Part shown: piece after piece, positions 16,527 through 24,869 of the stretch
Layout of the letters: every line of letters begins with the position of its first letter
Numbering within the stretch: the stretch's first letter is position 1
Source of the DNA: Sandaracinus amylolyticus
GTDB taxonomy: Bacteria; Myxococcota_A; Polyangia; Polyangiales; Sandaracinaceae
Direction: 5' to 3'
Assembly: GCF_021631985.1 (NCBI RefSeq)
Contig: NZ_CP070225.1
Location: 496,001-560,000, forward strand
Length of the DNA stretch: 64,000 nt
Translations under genes and position numbers: made by a program
Notes under the pieces: generated by a model
Seen by the model: only the letters and a program-made list of their open reading frames with translations
Databases searched by the model: none
What the model was told of the DNA's origin: nothing

Positions 16527-19100
16527 TCACCGCACGCACGCGACCTGGAGCTCGTCGCCGCCGTTCTCGAGCGGCCCGTATCCGCTGACCGCGCCGCGCG
16601 ATCTGCAGAAGCGATGGATCGCGGCGTTGCAGTCGCGCCCGATGCGCGAGGTCGCGGTGCACGCCGCATGGATCGCCGAGAGCGCGGTGTACGTCGTGCC
16701 GATCGTCTCGGCGCCCGGCGTGCACGCGACCGTGACGCCGTCGCCCGAGACGCGCACTGGGCCGTAGCCGGTCGTGAGCCCCGCGGCCGCGCAGTAGCGG
16801 TGGATCGCGGCGTTGCACTGCATGCCGAGGCGCTCGGTCGCGCCATCACACCCCGCGTGGTGCGACGCGAGCTCGGCGAACGTCGTGGTCCGCAGCGTCG
16901 CGCTCACGCACGCGACGTGCGCGACGTCGCCGCTGTTCTCGACCGGTCCGAAGCCGCTCGATCCGCAGGTGCCCGCGGCCGATCCGCAGAGGCCGTGGAT
17001 CGCCTCGTTGCACTCGAGCCCGCTGCGCGTCGCGCCGTCGCAGACCGGATGGTGCTCGCGCAGCGCGGTGTACGTGCTCGCGACCGACTGCGGCGCGAAG
17101 CCCTCGTCGACGCGTCCATCGCAGTCGTCGTCGGCGTGGCTGCAGGTCTCGGTGGTCGGGGTGCGCGCGCTGCACGCGGTGAACGAGCCCGCGACGCAGG
17201 TCTCGACGCCCGCGCCGCACTCGGTGGTGCACGCGCGCGCGACGCCCTCGTCGGTGGTGCCGTCGCAGTCGTCGTCGACCGCGTTGCAGGTCTCGGTGGT
17301 GCCGCTCGGCGCACTGCACGCGGTCCATGCGCCGCGCTCGCACGCCTGCGTTCCGGCGCCGCACGCGTTGGTGCAGTCGCGCGTCTCTCCGTCCTCGCAG
17401 TCGCCCGGCGCGTAGCTCGCGTAGCGGAACCCGGGCGAGAGCACGACGAGCTCGATCAGCGCGCTCATGCGATGCCCGGCGCTCGCGAACTCGCGCGCGA
17501 GGCGCTCGATCTCGACCTGCTCGCCGCGCGTCTCGAGGTGGCCCGACGCCCAGCGATAGAAGCGACGCGTGAAGCACGCGCCGACACGATCGCTCCCCGC
17601 GAGGTGCGCCCCGAGCTCGTCCGCGCCGTCGACCGCGACACCGTCGACGTCGCCGCTCGCGTCGATCGGGAGCCCGTTGTCGAGGTCGCGGAAGCGACCG
17701 ACGGGATCGAAGTGCTCGAGCGTGAAGCCGAGCGGATCCATCAGCGTGTGGCAGCCCGCGCAGACGGGATCGGTGCGGTGGCGATCGAGGCGCTGGCGCA
17801 GGGTCTCGGGCTCGCCGCTTCCTTCGGGCAGCTCGGTCGAGATGCCGGGCGGCGGCGGCGGGATGTCCTGACAGAGCAGGTTCGCGCGCACGAATTTGCC
17901 GCGGAACGTGGGCGAAGTGAGCGTCGCGTGGGCCCACATCGAGAGCACGCCGGCGCGTCCCATCACGCCGCCGCGGTGCTGCTCGGCGGGAAGCGTGGTG
18001 CGCATGCGCGCTCCGTCGGGCGGCGCGGGCAGGCCGTAGTGCGCGGCGAGCTCGGCGTCGACGAACGTGACGTCGGTCGAGAACACCTCGCGCACGTCGG
18101 CGTCGCGCTCGTAGACATCGGCGAAGATCGCGTCGATCTCCGCGCGCATCGACGCGCGCAGGGACGGCGTGAACATCGGGAAGAGCTCGGGATCCTTGCT
18201 CACCGTGTCGAGCCGCTCGAGCTGCATGAACTCGCCCCAGAAGCGCGTCATCGCAGCGCGCGCCCGAGGGTCGCGGGTCATGCGCGTCACCTGCGCGCGC
18301 AGGCCGTCTTCGGTCACGAGCTCGCCCGCCGCGGCCGCGCGCAGCAGCTCTTCGTCGGGCGTGCTCCCCCACAGGAAGTACGAGAGGCGGCTCGCCATCT
18401 CGAAGCCGGTGTAGCGGAGCCGCGTGCGCTCGCTCGGATCGGGCTCACCGCGCTCGACGCGGAAGAGGAAGTGCGGCGACTGCAGGATCGCGGAGAGCGC
18501 GAACCCGGCGCCGCGCCACGCGTCGCGCAGCATCGCGCCGGTGTCGGTCGCGATCGAGACCAGTGCCTCGACCTCGCCCGGCTCGAGCGCGCGGCGCCAC
18601 GCGAGACGACCGAAGCGCACGATGAACGCGCGCAGGCAGGGCTCGCCCTCGCTCGCGACGTCGCACCCGAAGAACGCGGTGCGGCGTGCGGGATCGGCGA
18701 GCATCTGCGTCGCGAGCGCGTTCGCCGAGGACTCGTACTGCTCGACCTCGAGCGGCGGGATCGTGAGCTCCGACGCGCCGACGGTGCTGAAGCCGTGCAG
18801 CAGCGTGTCGTTCGGGAGATCGCCCGGGACGGTGGTGCCCGCCGGGAAGAGATCGCGGATCGTCTGCTCGTACTCGGCGCGCGTCAGGCGATGCAGCATC
18901 GCGGGCGCGGGCGTGAGCACGGTTGGATTCGGCGTGTCGGGTCGCGAGGTGCCGCGCGGTCCGCTCGGGCCGTCGAAGAGGTTGCCCTCGCACCCCGCGA
19001 GCGCGCAGCCCAGCGCGAGCGTCCAGGATGCGATCGTACGGGCGCGCCGTGGTGGCGCGACGTTGCGGCGTCCCGCGTGCTGGCTCGAACGAACGGCCAT
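16527..19100 (-). CDS. DUF1587/1592/1588/1585-type haem lipoprotein with MopE motifs and three C-terminal repeats
   Basis: An 857-residue lipoprotein (lipobox LAGC near residue 32). It carries the planctomycete-type PSD/PSCyt domain series: LHRLTRAEYEQTIRDLF, then GFEMASRLSYFLWGSTPDEEL (DUF1592), GRAGVLSMWAHATLTSPTFRGKF and a c-type haem site C447AGCH451 inside the DUF1588 part, then HFDPVGRFRD and the DUF1585-like end. Beyond about residue 590 lie two MopE-like metal-binding motifs (DDDCDGTTDEG, DDDCDGRVDEG). The last 190 residues hold three repeats of about 63 residues with shared HxxC, CNxAIHxxC, GYGP and VAC positions. It is probably an outer-membrane redox protein working with the DUF1552 partner. 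ATG 19100 gives a proper signal peptide. Confidence 0.82.
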   Translation of the reverse strand: MAVRSSQHAGRRNVAPPRRARTIASWTLALGCALAGCEGNLFDGPSGPRGTSRPDTPNPTVLTPAPAMLHRLTRAEYEQTIRDLFPAGTTVPGDLPNDTLLHGFSTVGASELTIPPLEVEQYESSANALATQMLADPARRTAFFGCDVASEGEPCLRAFIVRFGRLAWRRALEPGEVEALVSIATDTGAMLRDAWRGAGFALSAILQSPHFLFRVERGEPDPSERTRLRYTGFEMASRLSYFLWGSTPDEELLRAAAAGELVTEDGLRAQVTRMTRDPRARAAMTRFWGEFMQLERLDTVSKDPELFPMFTPSLRASMRAEIDAIFADVYERDADVREVFSTDVTFVDAELAAHYGLPAPPDGARMRTTLPAEQHRGGVMGRAGVLSMWAHATLTSPTFRGKFVRANLLCQDIPPPPPGISTELPEGSGEPETLRQRLDRHRTDPVCAGCHTLMDPLGFTLEHFDPVGRFRDLDNGLPIDASGDVDGVAVDGADELGAHLAGSDRVGACFTRRFYRWASGHLETRGEQVEIERLAREFASAGHRMSALIELVVLSPGFRYASYAPGDCEDGETRDCTNACGAGTQACERGAWTACSAPSGTTETCNAVDDDCDGTTDEGVARACTTECGAGVETCVAGSFTACSARTPTTETCSHADDDCDGRVDEGFAPQSVASTYTALREHHPVCDGATRSGLECNEAIHGLCGSAAGTCGSSGFGPVENSGDVAHVACVSATLRTTTFAELASHHAGCDGATERLGMQCNAAIHRYCAAAGLTTGYGPVRVSGDGVTVACTPGAETIGTTYTALSAIHAACTATSRIGRDCNAAIHRFCRSRGAVSGYGPLENGGDELQVACVR

Positions 19101-19290
19101 CCTCGACCCTCCGCGATGCGCAGAGCGCGCGCCGCTCCGCGTGCGAGAGCAGTGGACGTGCCATGTCGCGCGCCCCGGAAAACACGCGTGTAGGTGCATC
19201 GCGCTGGGGTCAGCCGACCCGCTCCGCGGAGCATTTCGGGCTCCAGCGACCTCGACCTGCTCGCGCATCGAGCTTGCTGCACGAGCCTCC

Positions 19291-21090
19291 ATGCAGGCCG
19301 ACATGCGCAACCTCGTCGAGTGCTACCAGAGGAGCTGCGAGCGCTTCGCCGATCGCCCGGTGCTCGGCACGAAGGGCGCGTCGACGTGGATCTGGACGAC
19401 CTACGGCGAGCTCGGATCGGAGATCGACTCGGTGCGCGGCGGGCTCGCGTCGCTCGGCATCGGGAAGGGCGACGTGGTCGCGATCATCTCGGGGAATCGC
19501 GTCGAATGGGCCGTCGCCTGCTACGCGACGTACGGCCTCGAGGCGACGTTCGTCCCGATGTACGAGGCGCAGCGTGTCGACGAGTGGAAGCACATCCTCG
19601 GCGACTGCGAAGCGAAGCTGGTGATCGCGTCCACGCGCGAGATCTTCGATCGGCTGCTCGCGATGCAGCCCGAGCTGCCGGCGCTGCAGTACGTGATCGG
19701 GATCGATCTGCCCGAGGACGATCCGCGGTCCTTCGCCACGCTCGCACGCGAGGGAGTGGCGTCGCCGGTGCCCGCGCGCTCGCCCGACCCGAGCGTCACG
19801 GCCGGTCTGATCTACACGTCGGGCACCACCGGCAAGCCCAAGGGCGTGATCCTGAGCCACGGCAACCTCGCGTCGAACGTCGTCGCGATGAGCCGTGTGT
19901 TCCCGCTCGAGCCGACCGATCGCACGCTCTCGTTCCTGCCTTGGGCGCACTCGTTCGGACAGGTCGCCGAGCTGCACCTCGCGGTGAGCATCGGCGCGTC
20001 GCTCGCGCTGAACGACGCGCTGCCGCGCCTGCTCGAGAACCTGAGCGAGGTGCGCCCGACGCTGCTCGTCGCGGTGCCGCGGATCTTCAACCGCATCTAC
20101 GAGTCGGTGAACGAGCAGATCCGGCGTCGGCCCGCGCCGATCCGCCGGCTCTTCGACGACGGCGTGCGCAGCGCGAAGCGACGCACGCACGGCGAGCGCT
20201 TGAGCCTCCTCGAGCGCGCGGAGCTCGCGATCGACGACAAGCTGATCTTCGCGAAGATCCGCGAGCGCTTCGGAGGTCGGCTCCGCTGCGTGATCAGCGC
20301 GAGCGCGGCGCTGAGCCCGGAGGTCGCGGAGTTCGTCGATGCGATCGGGCTGCCCGTCTACGAGGGCTACGGCCTGACCGAGACCAGCCCCGCGGTGACG
20401 GTGAACACGCCGGCGCACCGGAAGATCGGCAGCGTGGGAAAGCCGCTGCCCGGCGTGCGCGTGGTGATCGACGAGTCGAAGGGCGACGTGCCGGGGCAGG
20501 GCGAGGTGGTCGTGTACGGACCGAACGTCATGCGCGGCTATCACCGTCGTCCCGAGGAGACCGCGAGCGTGCTCACCGCCGATGGCGGCCTGCGCACCGG
20601 CGATCTCGGGCGTTTCGACGAGGACGGCTACCTGTTCATCACCGGCCGCATCAAGGAGCAGTTCAAGCTCGAGAACGGCAAGTACGTGATGCCCGCGCCG
20701 CTCGAGGAGAAGATCAAGCTCTCGCCCTACGTGGCGAACGTGCTGATCCACGGCTCGAACCGTCCGTACGTCGTCGCGGTGGTCGCGCCCGACGTCGACG
20801 CGGTGCGCCGGTGGGCGCAGGAGCGTGGCGTCGCGCTCGGCGATCTCACGAGCGATCCGCGGGTGCGCGAGCTGATGCTCCGCGAGGTCGACGCACGCAG
20901 CGCGGGCTTCGCAGGGTTCGAGGTGCCGAAGAAGGTGCTCGTCGTCGGCGAGGACTTCACGACCGACAACGACCTCCTCACGCCGACGCTGAAGCTGAAG
21001 CGGCGCAACGCCGAGGTGCGCTTCGCGCGCGGGCTCGATCAGCTCTATCGCGAGCCGCTCACGACCCCCGAGCCGGTCGTCGCGCCGTAG
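19291..21090 (+). CDS. long-chain acyl-CoA synthetase (AMP-forming)
   Basis: A 599-residue ANL-family enzyme that would activate fatty acids with ATP and CoA. The phosphate-binding motif is LIYTSGTTGKPKGV. The A5 motif is EGYGLTETSP, GLRTGDLGRFDEDGYLFITG is the A7/A8 hinge region, and KEQFKLENGKYVMPAPLEEKI carries the later C-terminal-domain sequence, with TLKLKRRN at the end. The layout is closest to FadD15-type bacterial long-chain ligases. ATG 19291 (or ATG 19303) follows a 190-bp gap from the divergent lipoprotein gene. No membrane segment or fatty-acid operon partner is nearby. Confidence 0.88.
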   Translation: MQADMRNLVECYQRSCERFADRPVLGTKGASTWIWTTYGELGSEIDSVRGGLASLGIGKGDVVAIISGNRVEWAVACYATYGLEATFVPMYEAQRVDEWKHILGDCEAKLVIASTREIFDRLLAMQPELPALQYVIGIDLPEDDPRSFATLAREGVASPVPARSPDPSVTAGLIYTSGTTGKPKGVILSHGNLASNVVAMSRVFPLEPTDRTLSFLPWAHSFGQVAELHLAVSIGASLALNDALPRLLENLSEVRPTLLVAVPRIFNRIYESVNEQIRRRPAPIRRLFDDGVRSAKRRTHGERLSLLERAELAIDDKLIFAKIRERFGGRLRCVISASAALSPEVAEFVDAIGLPVYEGYGLTETSPAVTVNTPAHRKIGSVGKPLPGVRVVIDESKGDVPGQGEVVVYGPNVMRGYHRRPEETASVLTADGGLRTGDLGRFDEDGYLFITGRIKEQFKLENGKYVMPAPLEEKIKLSPYVANVLIHGSNRPYVVAVVAPDVDAVRRWAQERGVALGDLTSDPRVRELMLREVDARSAGFAGFEVPKKVLVVGEDFTTDNDLLTPTLKLKRRNAEVRFARGLDQLYREPLTTPEPVVAP

Positions 21091-21185
21091 CACGACCTGG
21101 CACGGATCGAGATCGTCGGTCGCATCGCGATCCTCGGAAATCGCGCGAAACACGCGATGGAACGCGAGCTGCTCCGTCGCGCGCC

Positions 21186-21671
21186 ATGACGCTTCGATGC
21201 CTCTCGTGGGTGACGGCGATCGCGGTGCTGCTCGTGGCTCCCGTCGCGTCCGCGCAGACGAGCGAGGTGCTCGCGCTCCCATCGCCGAGCACGCATCCCG
21301 ACGAGGGCCTGATGATCGCCGGAGGCACGGTGTTCCTCCTCGGCGTGACCGTCGGTGTCGCGGTGCTGATGCCGATCGAGCTCGCGGGCTGCGTCGAGCC
21401 GAGCGATGCGGGCTCGCTCCCGCCCGACCACTGGGGCGCGACGTGCAGCCAGGCGCCGCTCTCGGCGATCCCGTTCGCGCACTTGATGGGCGGTGGCATC
21501 GCCTCGATCGTCGCAGGGCCGATCCTGCTGGTGGCCGAGATCGTCGGCCTCTTCACGTTCATCGGCGGCGCTGCGCACCACCATCCGGACGAAGCACCGC
21601 AGGCCGGCGACGTGCGGCTCTCCGGCGTCGCCGGCGCCGACGCCGGCCTCTCGGTCACGATCGACTTCTAG
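21186..21671 (+). CDS. small membrane protein with signal peptide
   Basis: A 161-residue protein. The signal peptide ends near VASA-Q (residues 1-23), followed by two hydrophobic segments (about 41-60 and 100-128) separated by a Cys-containing loop, and a polar C-terminus ending LSVTIDF. No family is recognised. The stop codon shares the palindrome CTAG with the stop of the convergent TamA-like gene, so the two genes overlap by 4 bp. Confidence 0.6.
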   Translation: MTLRCLSWVTAIAVLLVAPVASAQTSEVLALPSPSTHPDEGLMIAGGTVFLLGVTVGVAVLMPIELAGCVEPSDAGSLPPDHWGATCSQAPLSAIPFAHLMGGGIASIVAGPILLVAEIVGLFTFIGGAAHHHPDEAPQAGDVRLSGVAGADAGLSVTIDF

Positions 21672-24600
21672 AAGAGGCCGATCGAGAAGTGCAGCGAGCC
21701 GAAGGGCTCGCCGAGATCTTCGCGTCGATCGAGGTTGAACCCGTAGTCGAGCGCGATCGGGCCGACCGGCGTCGCGATGCGCAGGCCGAGCCCCGCGCTC
21801 CATCGCACCGCGAGCTCGTCGACGTTCGACACCACTGCCCACACGTTGCCGACGTCGAGGAACACGCCGCCCTGGAGCGCGTCGACGATCGGGAAGCGCA
21901 GCTCCGAGCGGAACAGATAGAAGAGGTCGCCGGTGCGCGTGATGTCGACCGGATCGATCCCGCTCTCGCGCACGAGGCGCGCCTGGTCCTCGGGGATCAC
22001 CTGGTCCTGCAGGAAGCCGCGCAGCGTGTCGACGCCGCCCATGTAGAACGCGCGGTTCGGGTACGTCTGCGAGCCGGTCTCGAGGTGCGCGACGATGCCG
22101 CCGCGCGCCTGCAGCGCGAGCACCCAGCCCTCGGTGATCGGCACGTAGCCCGAGAGCCCGAGCGTGAGCTTCAGGAAGTTCGAGAAGAACGGCGGCTGCG
22201 GCGGCAGGCCTTCCTGCGGCGGAAGCTGCTCGCTCGCGATGCTGTGCACGAGCTCCATGCCGCCCGCCGCGAAGATGCCGCGCGTCGGCGTGAACGGGTT
22301 GTCGCGCAGATCGAGCGAGCCCGTGAGGCGCGTGCTGCCGATCGCGGTGTTGCCCTGGGGGACGCGCAGCAGGCGCTGCGCGCGCACGTCGCCGCGCTCG
22401 ATCGCGTCCTCGAGCAGCTCCTGCAGCGAGCGCTGATCGAAGAGCTGGATCCCGTTGTGCTCGATCTCGCCGGAGAGCGTGAGCGCGAAGACGCGCTCGG
22501 GGACCCACGTGAACGAGAGCGTGATGCCGTTCTTGTCGTATCCGAAGTCGCGCTCGTTGTCGCGGATGTGTGCGAGGTCGAGCGCGCCGCGCACGTTGGG
22601 CAGCCCCGGGATCCACGGCACGCCGATGCCGACCGTGATGCGGCGCTCGAGGCGGTTGAGCGCGCTGAGCTGCGTGATCGACTCCTCGAGCTCTTGGTCC
22701 TGGAAGAAGAGCTGGTACGCGAGCTGGATGCGCAGCGTGAGCGTGAGCGCGAGGCCGAGCAGGTTGCGGTACTGGTACTCGAAGGTGCCGCGCGCGCCCT
22801 CGCCGGTGGCGAACCCCGCGCTGAGCCCGACGACCTGGGGATCGCGCTCGCTCACCGTGACGATCACTGGCTTCACGCGCTCTGCGAGATCGGGATCCGC
22901 GGGCGCGACGTTCACGCTCGCGAACACGCCGAGCGTGCGCAGCCGCTCCTCGCTCTCGCGCGCCTGCGAAGGACGATAGAGATCGCCGCTGCGCAGCGCG
23001 ACCACGTCGCGGACGAGGCCGAGATCGGTGGACGTCGCGCCCTCGATGCGGATCTCGCCGACGTGCACCGGGAAGCGCTCGACGATCTCGAACACGATCT
23101 CGGCGCGCTCTCCGTCGGGCGAGAAGCGCACCTGGGGATCGACGCGCGCGAAGAGGTGACCGCGCTCCGCATAGAGGTCGCGCACACGGCGTCTCGCCTG
23201 CTCGAGCGGCAGGTATCCGAACGCATCGCCGCGGGCGATCTGCGCGGCATCGAGCAGCTCGCGCGTCCCCGCGATCTCGTTGCCGTGCACCCGCACGTCG
23301 TAGACGAGCGTGCGTGGTCCTTCGAACACCGGCACCACGACGACCGCGCGATCGTCCTCGAGCTCGCGCAGCTCGGGCGTGCCCACGCGCGCCGCGAGGA
23401 AGCCCGCGGCCTGATAGAGCTCCTGGATGTGCGACGCCGCCTCGGCGTAGGTCGGCTCGAACCAGATGCGCGCCGGCACGACCTCGACGTCGGCGGGCAC
23501 CTGGCGTCGCGCGCGGGTGCGCTGACCGCTGAGCCCGATGCGATCGACGACCTCGGAGTCGACCGGCCAGAAGAGCTCGGGCGAGGGCAGATCCTCCTCG
23601 AGGTAGCTGTCGATCTGATCGCGCAGGAAGTCCGTCTCGAAGTGCGACGCGCCGGGGAACGAGACGCCGATCACCTGCAGCTGCGTGCCCGGCGTGACCT
23701 CGATCGAGAGCAGCGCGGCGCGGCGCTGATCGATGCGCTGGGGATCGCGGGTGCGCCGGATCTCGACGCTCGCGCGGTGGAAGCCGTGCCGACGGTAGAC
23801 CTCCACGATGCGCTCGCGCACCGCGCTGATCACCGGCGGTCCGAGGGGCTCGTCGGCGAGGTGCAGCACCTCGTTGACGGTGTCCTCGTCGACCGGCGCG
23901 TGGCCGTGCAGCTCGACGCGGTAGTGACGACCGAGCTCCAGCGGCACGTGGATCACGACGCCGCGCTCGGCGGGCTGCAGCGCGGGCTCGCCGAGCCGCG
24001 CCTCGAGCCAGCCGTGCTCGCGCAGGCGCGTCTCGACGCGGCGCACGCCTTCGTCGAGACGACGTCGATCGAGCACGTCTCCGTCGTGCAGCCCGAGCTC
24101 GTCCCACGCGTGCTCGGTCTCCGGCGCGTCCTCCGCGCCGTCCCACACCACGCCGCGCACGCGCATCGGCTCGTTCTCGACGACCTCGGCGAGCAGCACC
24201 TTGCGCGCGGGATCGTCGGTGTCGCGCAGGCGAAGGCTCACGTCGGCGCGCACGAAGCCACGCGACGCGTAGAGCTCCTGCGCCGCTTCCGCCATCGCGG
24301 GCAGCTCGCCCGGCTCGAGCTCGCCGCCCTCGCGCACCCGCAGCGACGCGCGCAGCTCGTCGTCGTCGATCGCCGAGTTCCCGCGCAGCTCGATGCGCGT
24401 GATCACGATGCGCGGCGTGAGCCGCACCGAGAGCGCCACGCCCCCGTCGGTGATCGCCGCGTCGATCTGCACGTCGGCCCAGCGCCCCGACGCGAGCAGG
24501 TGCGCGATCGCGTCGCGCACGCGCCGTCGATCGAGCCGCTCCCCGCGCACGAGGCCCGCGTCCGCGAGCTCGCTCTCGGTCGCGCCGCCTTCGATCGTGA

Positions 24601-24715
24601 GCTCCGCGATCGGCCGCCCCGCGAGCTCCGAAGGCACGTCGGCGCGCGCCGGTGCGACGAGCACCGCGACCAGCAGCAGCCACGCGAGGAGCGCCGAACG
24701 AACGATCACCACCAC
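21668..24715 (-). CDS. BamA/TamA-like outer-membrane assembly protein with many POTRA domains
   Basis: A 1015-residue Omp85 protein. After a signal peptide (ending near APARA-D) I count about seven POTRA-like units in residues 27-620. Each has a conserved 'I..I.I.G(N)' opening and an 'LY...G....V' helix, for example RIELRGNSAIDDDEL and VYDVRVHGNEIAGTREL. The barrel (about 620-1015) starts QVVGLSAGFATGEGARG and includes GGVDTLRGFL (the VRGF/Y-type loop). It ends with a beta-signal SLHFSIGLF, which closes on Phe as barrel proteins do. BamA has five POTRA domains and TamA three, so this is long. Adjacency to the TamB-like gene upstream supports a TAM-type envelope role. Confidence 0.85.
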   Translation of the reverse strand: MVVIVRSALLAWLLLVAVLVAPARADVPSELAGRPIAELTIEGGATESELADAGLVRGERLDRRRVRDAIAHLLASGRWADVQIDAAITDGGVALSVRLTPRIVITRIELRGNSAIDDDELRASLRVREGGELEPGELPAMAEAAQELYASRGFVRADVSLRLRDTDDPARKVLLAEVVENEPMRVRGVVWDGAEDAPETEHAWDELGLHDGDVLDRRRLDEGVRRVETRLREHGWLEARLGEPALQPAERGVVIHVPLELGRHYRVELHGHAPVDEDTVNEVLHLADEPLGPPVISAVRERIVEVYRRHGFHRASVEIRRTRDPQRIDQRRAALLSIEVTPGTQLQVIGVSFPGASHFETDFLRDQIDSYLEEDLPSPELFWPVDSEVVDRIGLSGQRTRARRQVPADVEVVPARIWFEPTYAEAASHIQELYQAAGFLAARVGTPELRELEDDRAVVVVPVFEGPRTLVYDVRVHGNEIAGTRELLDAAQIARGDAFGYLPLEQARRRVRDLYAERGHLFARVDPQVRFSPDGERAEIVFEIVERFPVHVGEIRIEGATSTDLGLVRDVVALRSGDLYRPSQARESEERLRTLGVFASVNVAPADPDLAERVKPVIVTVSERDPQVVGLSAGFATGEGARGTFEYQYRNLLGLALTLTLRIQLAYQLFFQDQELEESITQLSALNRLERRITVGIGVPWIPGLPNVRGALDLAHIRDNERDFGYDKNGITLSFTWVPERVFALTLSGEIEHNGIQLFDQRSLQELLEDAIERGDVRAQRLLRVPQGNTAIGSTRLTGSLDLRDNPFTPTRGIFAAGGMELVHSIASEQLPPQEGLPPQPPFFSNFLKLTLGLSGYVPITEGWVLALQARGGIVAHLETGSQTYPNRAFYMGGVDTLRGFLQDQVIPEDQARLVRESGIDPVDITRTGDLFYLFRSELRFPIVDALQGGVFLDVGNVWAVVSNVDELAVRWSAGLGLRIATPVGPIALDYGFNLDRREDLGEPFGSLHFSIGLF

Positions 24716-24740
24716 GACGTCGTACCGCGCTCAGTTCTCG

Positions 24741-24840
24741 GAGGGGTCTTGGAAGACCCCTCCCCCCGACCGGCGAAGCCGGATCGGGGCCCCCCACCCC
24801 GAACGCTGCGCGCGGGGCCCCACCCCCACTTGCTCGCGTT
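24741..24840 (+). repeat. dispersed 98-bp hairpin repeat family 1, copy A
   Basis: It begins with GAGGGGTCTTGGAAGACCCC (a perfect 9-bp stem with a 2-nt turn) and a C-run, then CCGACCGGC-GAA-GCCGGATCGG. It continues with an unpaired CCCCGAACGCTGCGCGCGGGGCCCC segment and ends TTGCTCG. Near-identical copies lie at 31808-31905 (reverse) and 37631-37729. This copy sits between the tamB-like stop and the tamA-like start. Confidence 0.8.
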
Positions 24841-24869
24841 CGCGCAGGTTCCGATCCATCGACAGCCTC

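Noticed and set aside
15140-19100. DUF1552/DUF1592 pair as a transposon or phage module
   Set aside because: No inverted repeats, integrase or transposase; the pair is a known stable chromosomal neighbourhood in myxobacteria and Planctomycetes.
21045-24797. Long minus-strand frame in another phase across the tamA-like gene
   Set aside because: The Arg-Ala-Gly-rich translation has no domain, and the in-phase gene has a signal peptide, POTRA units and a barrel.
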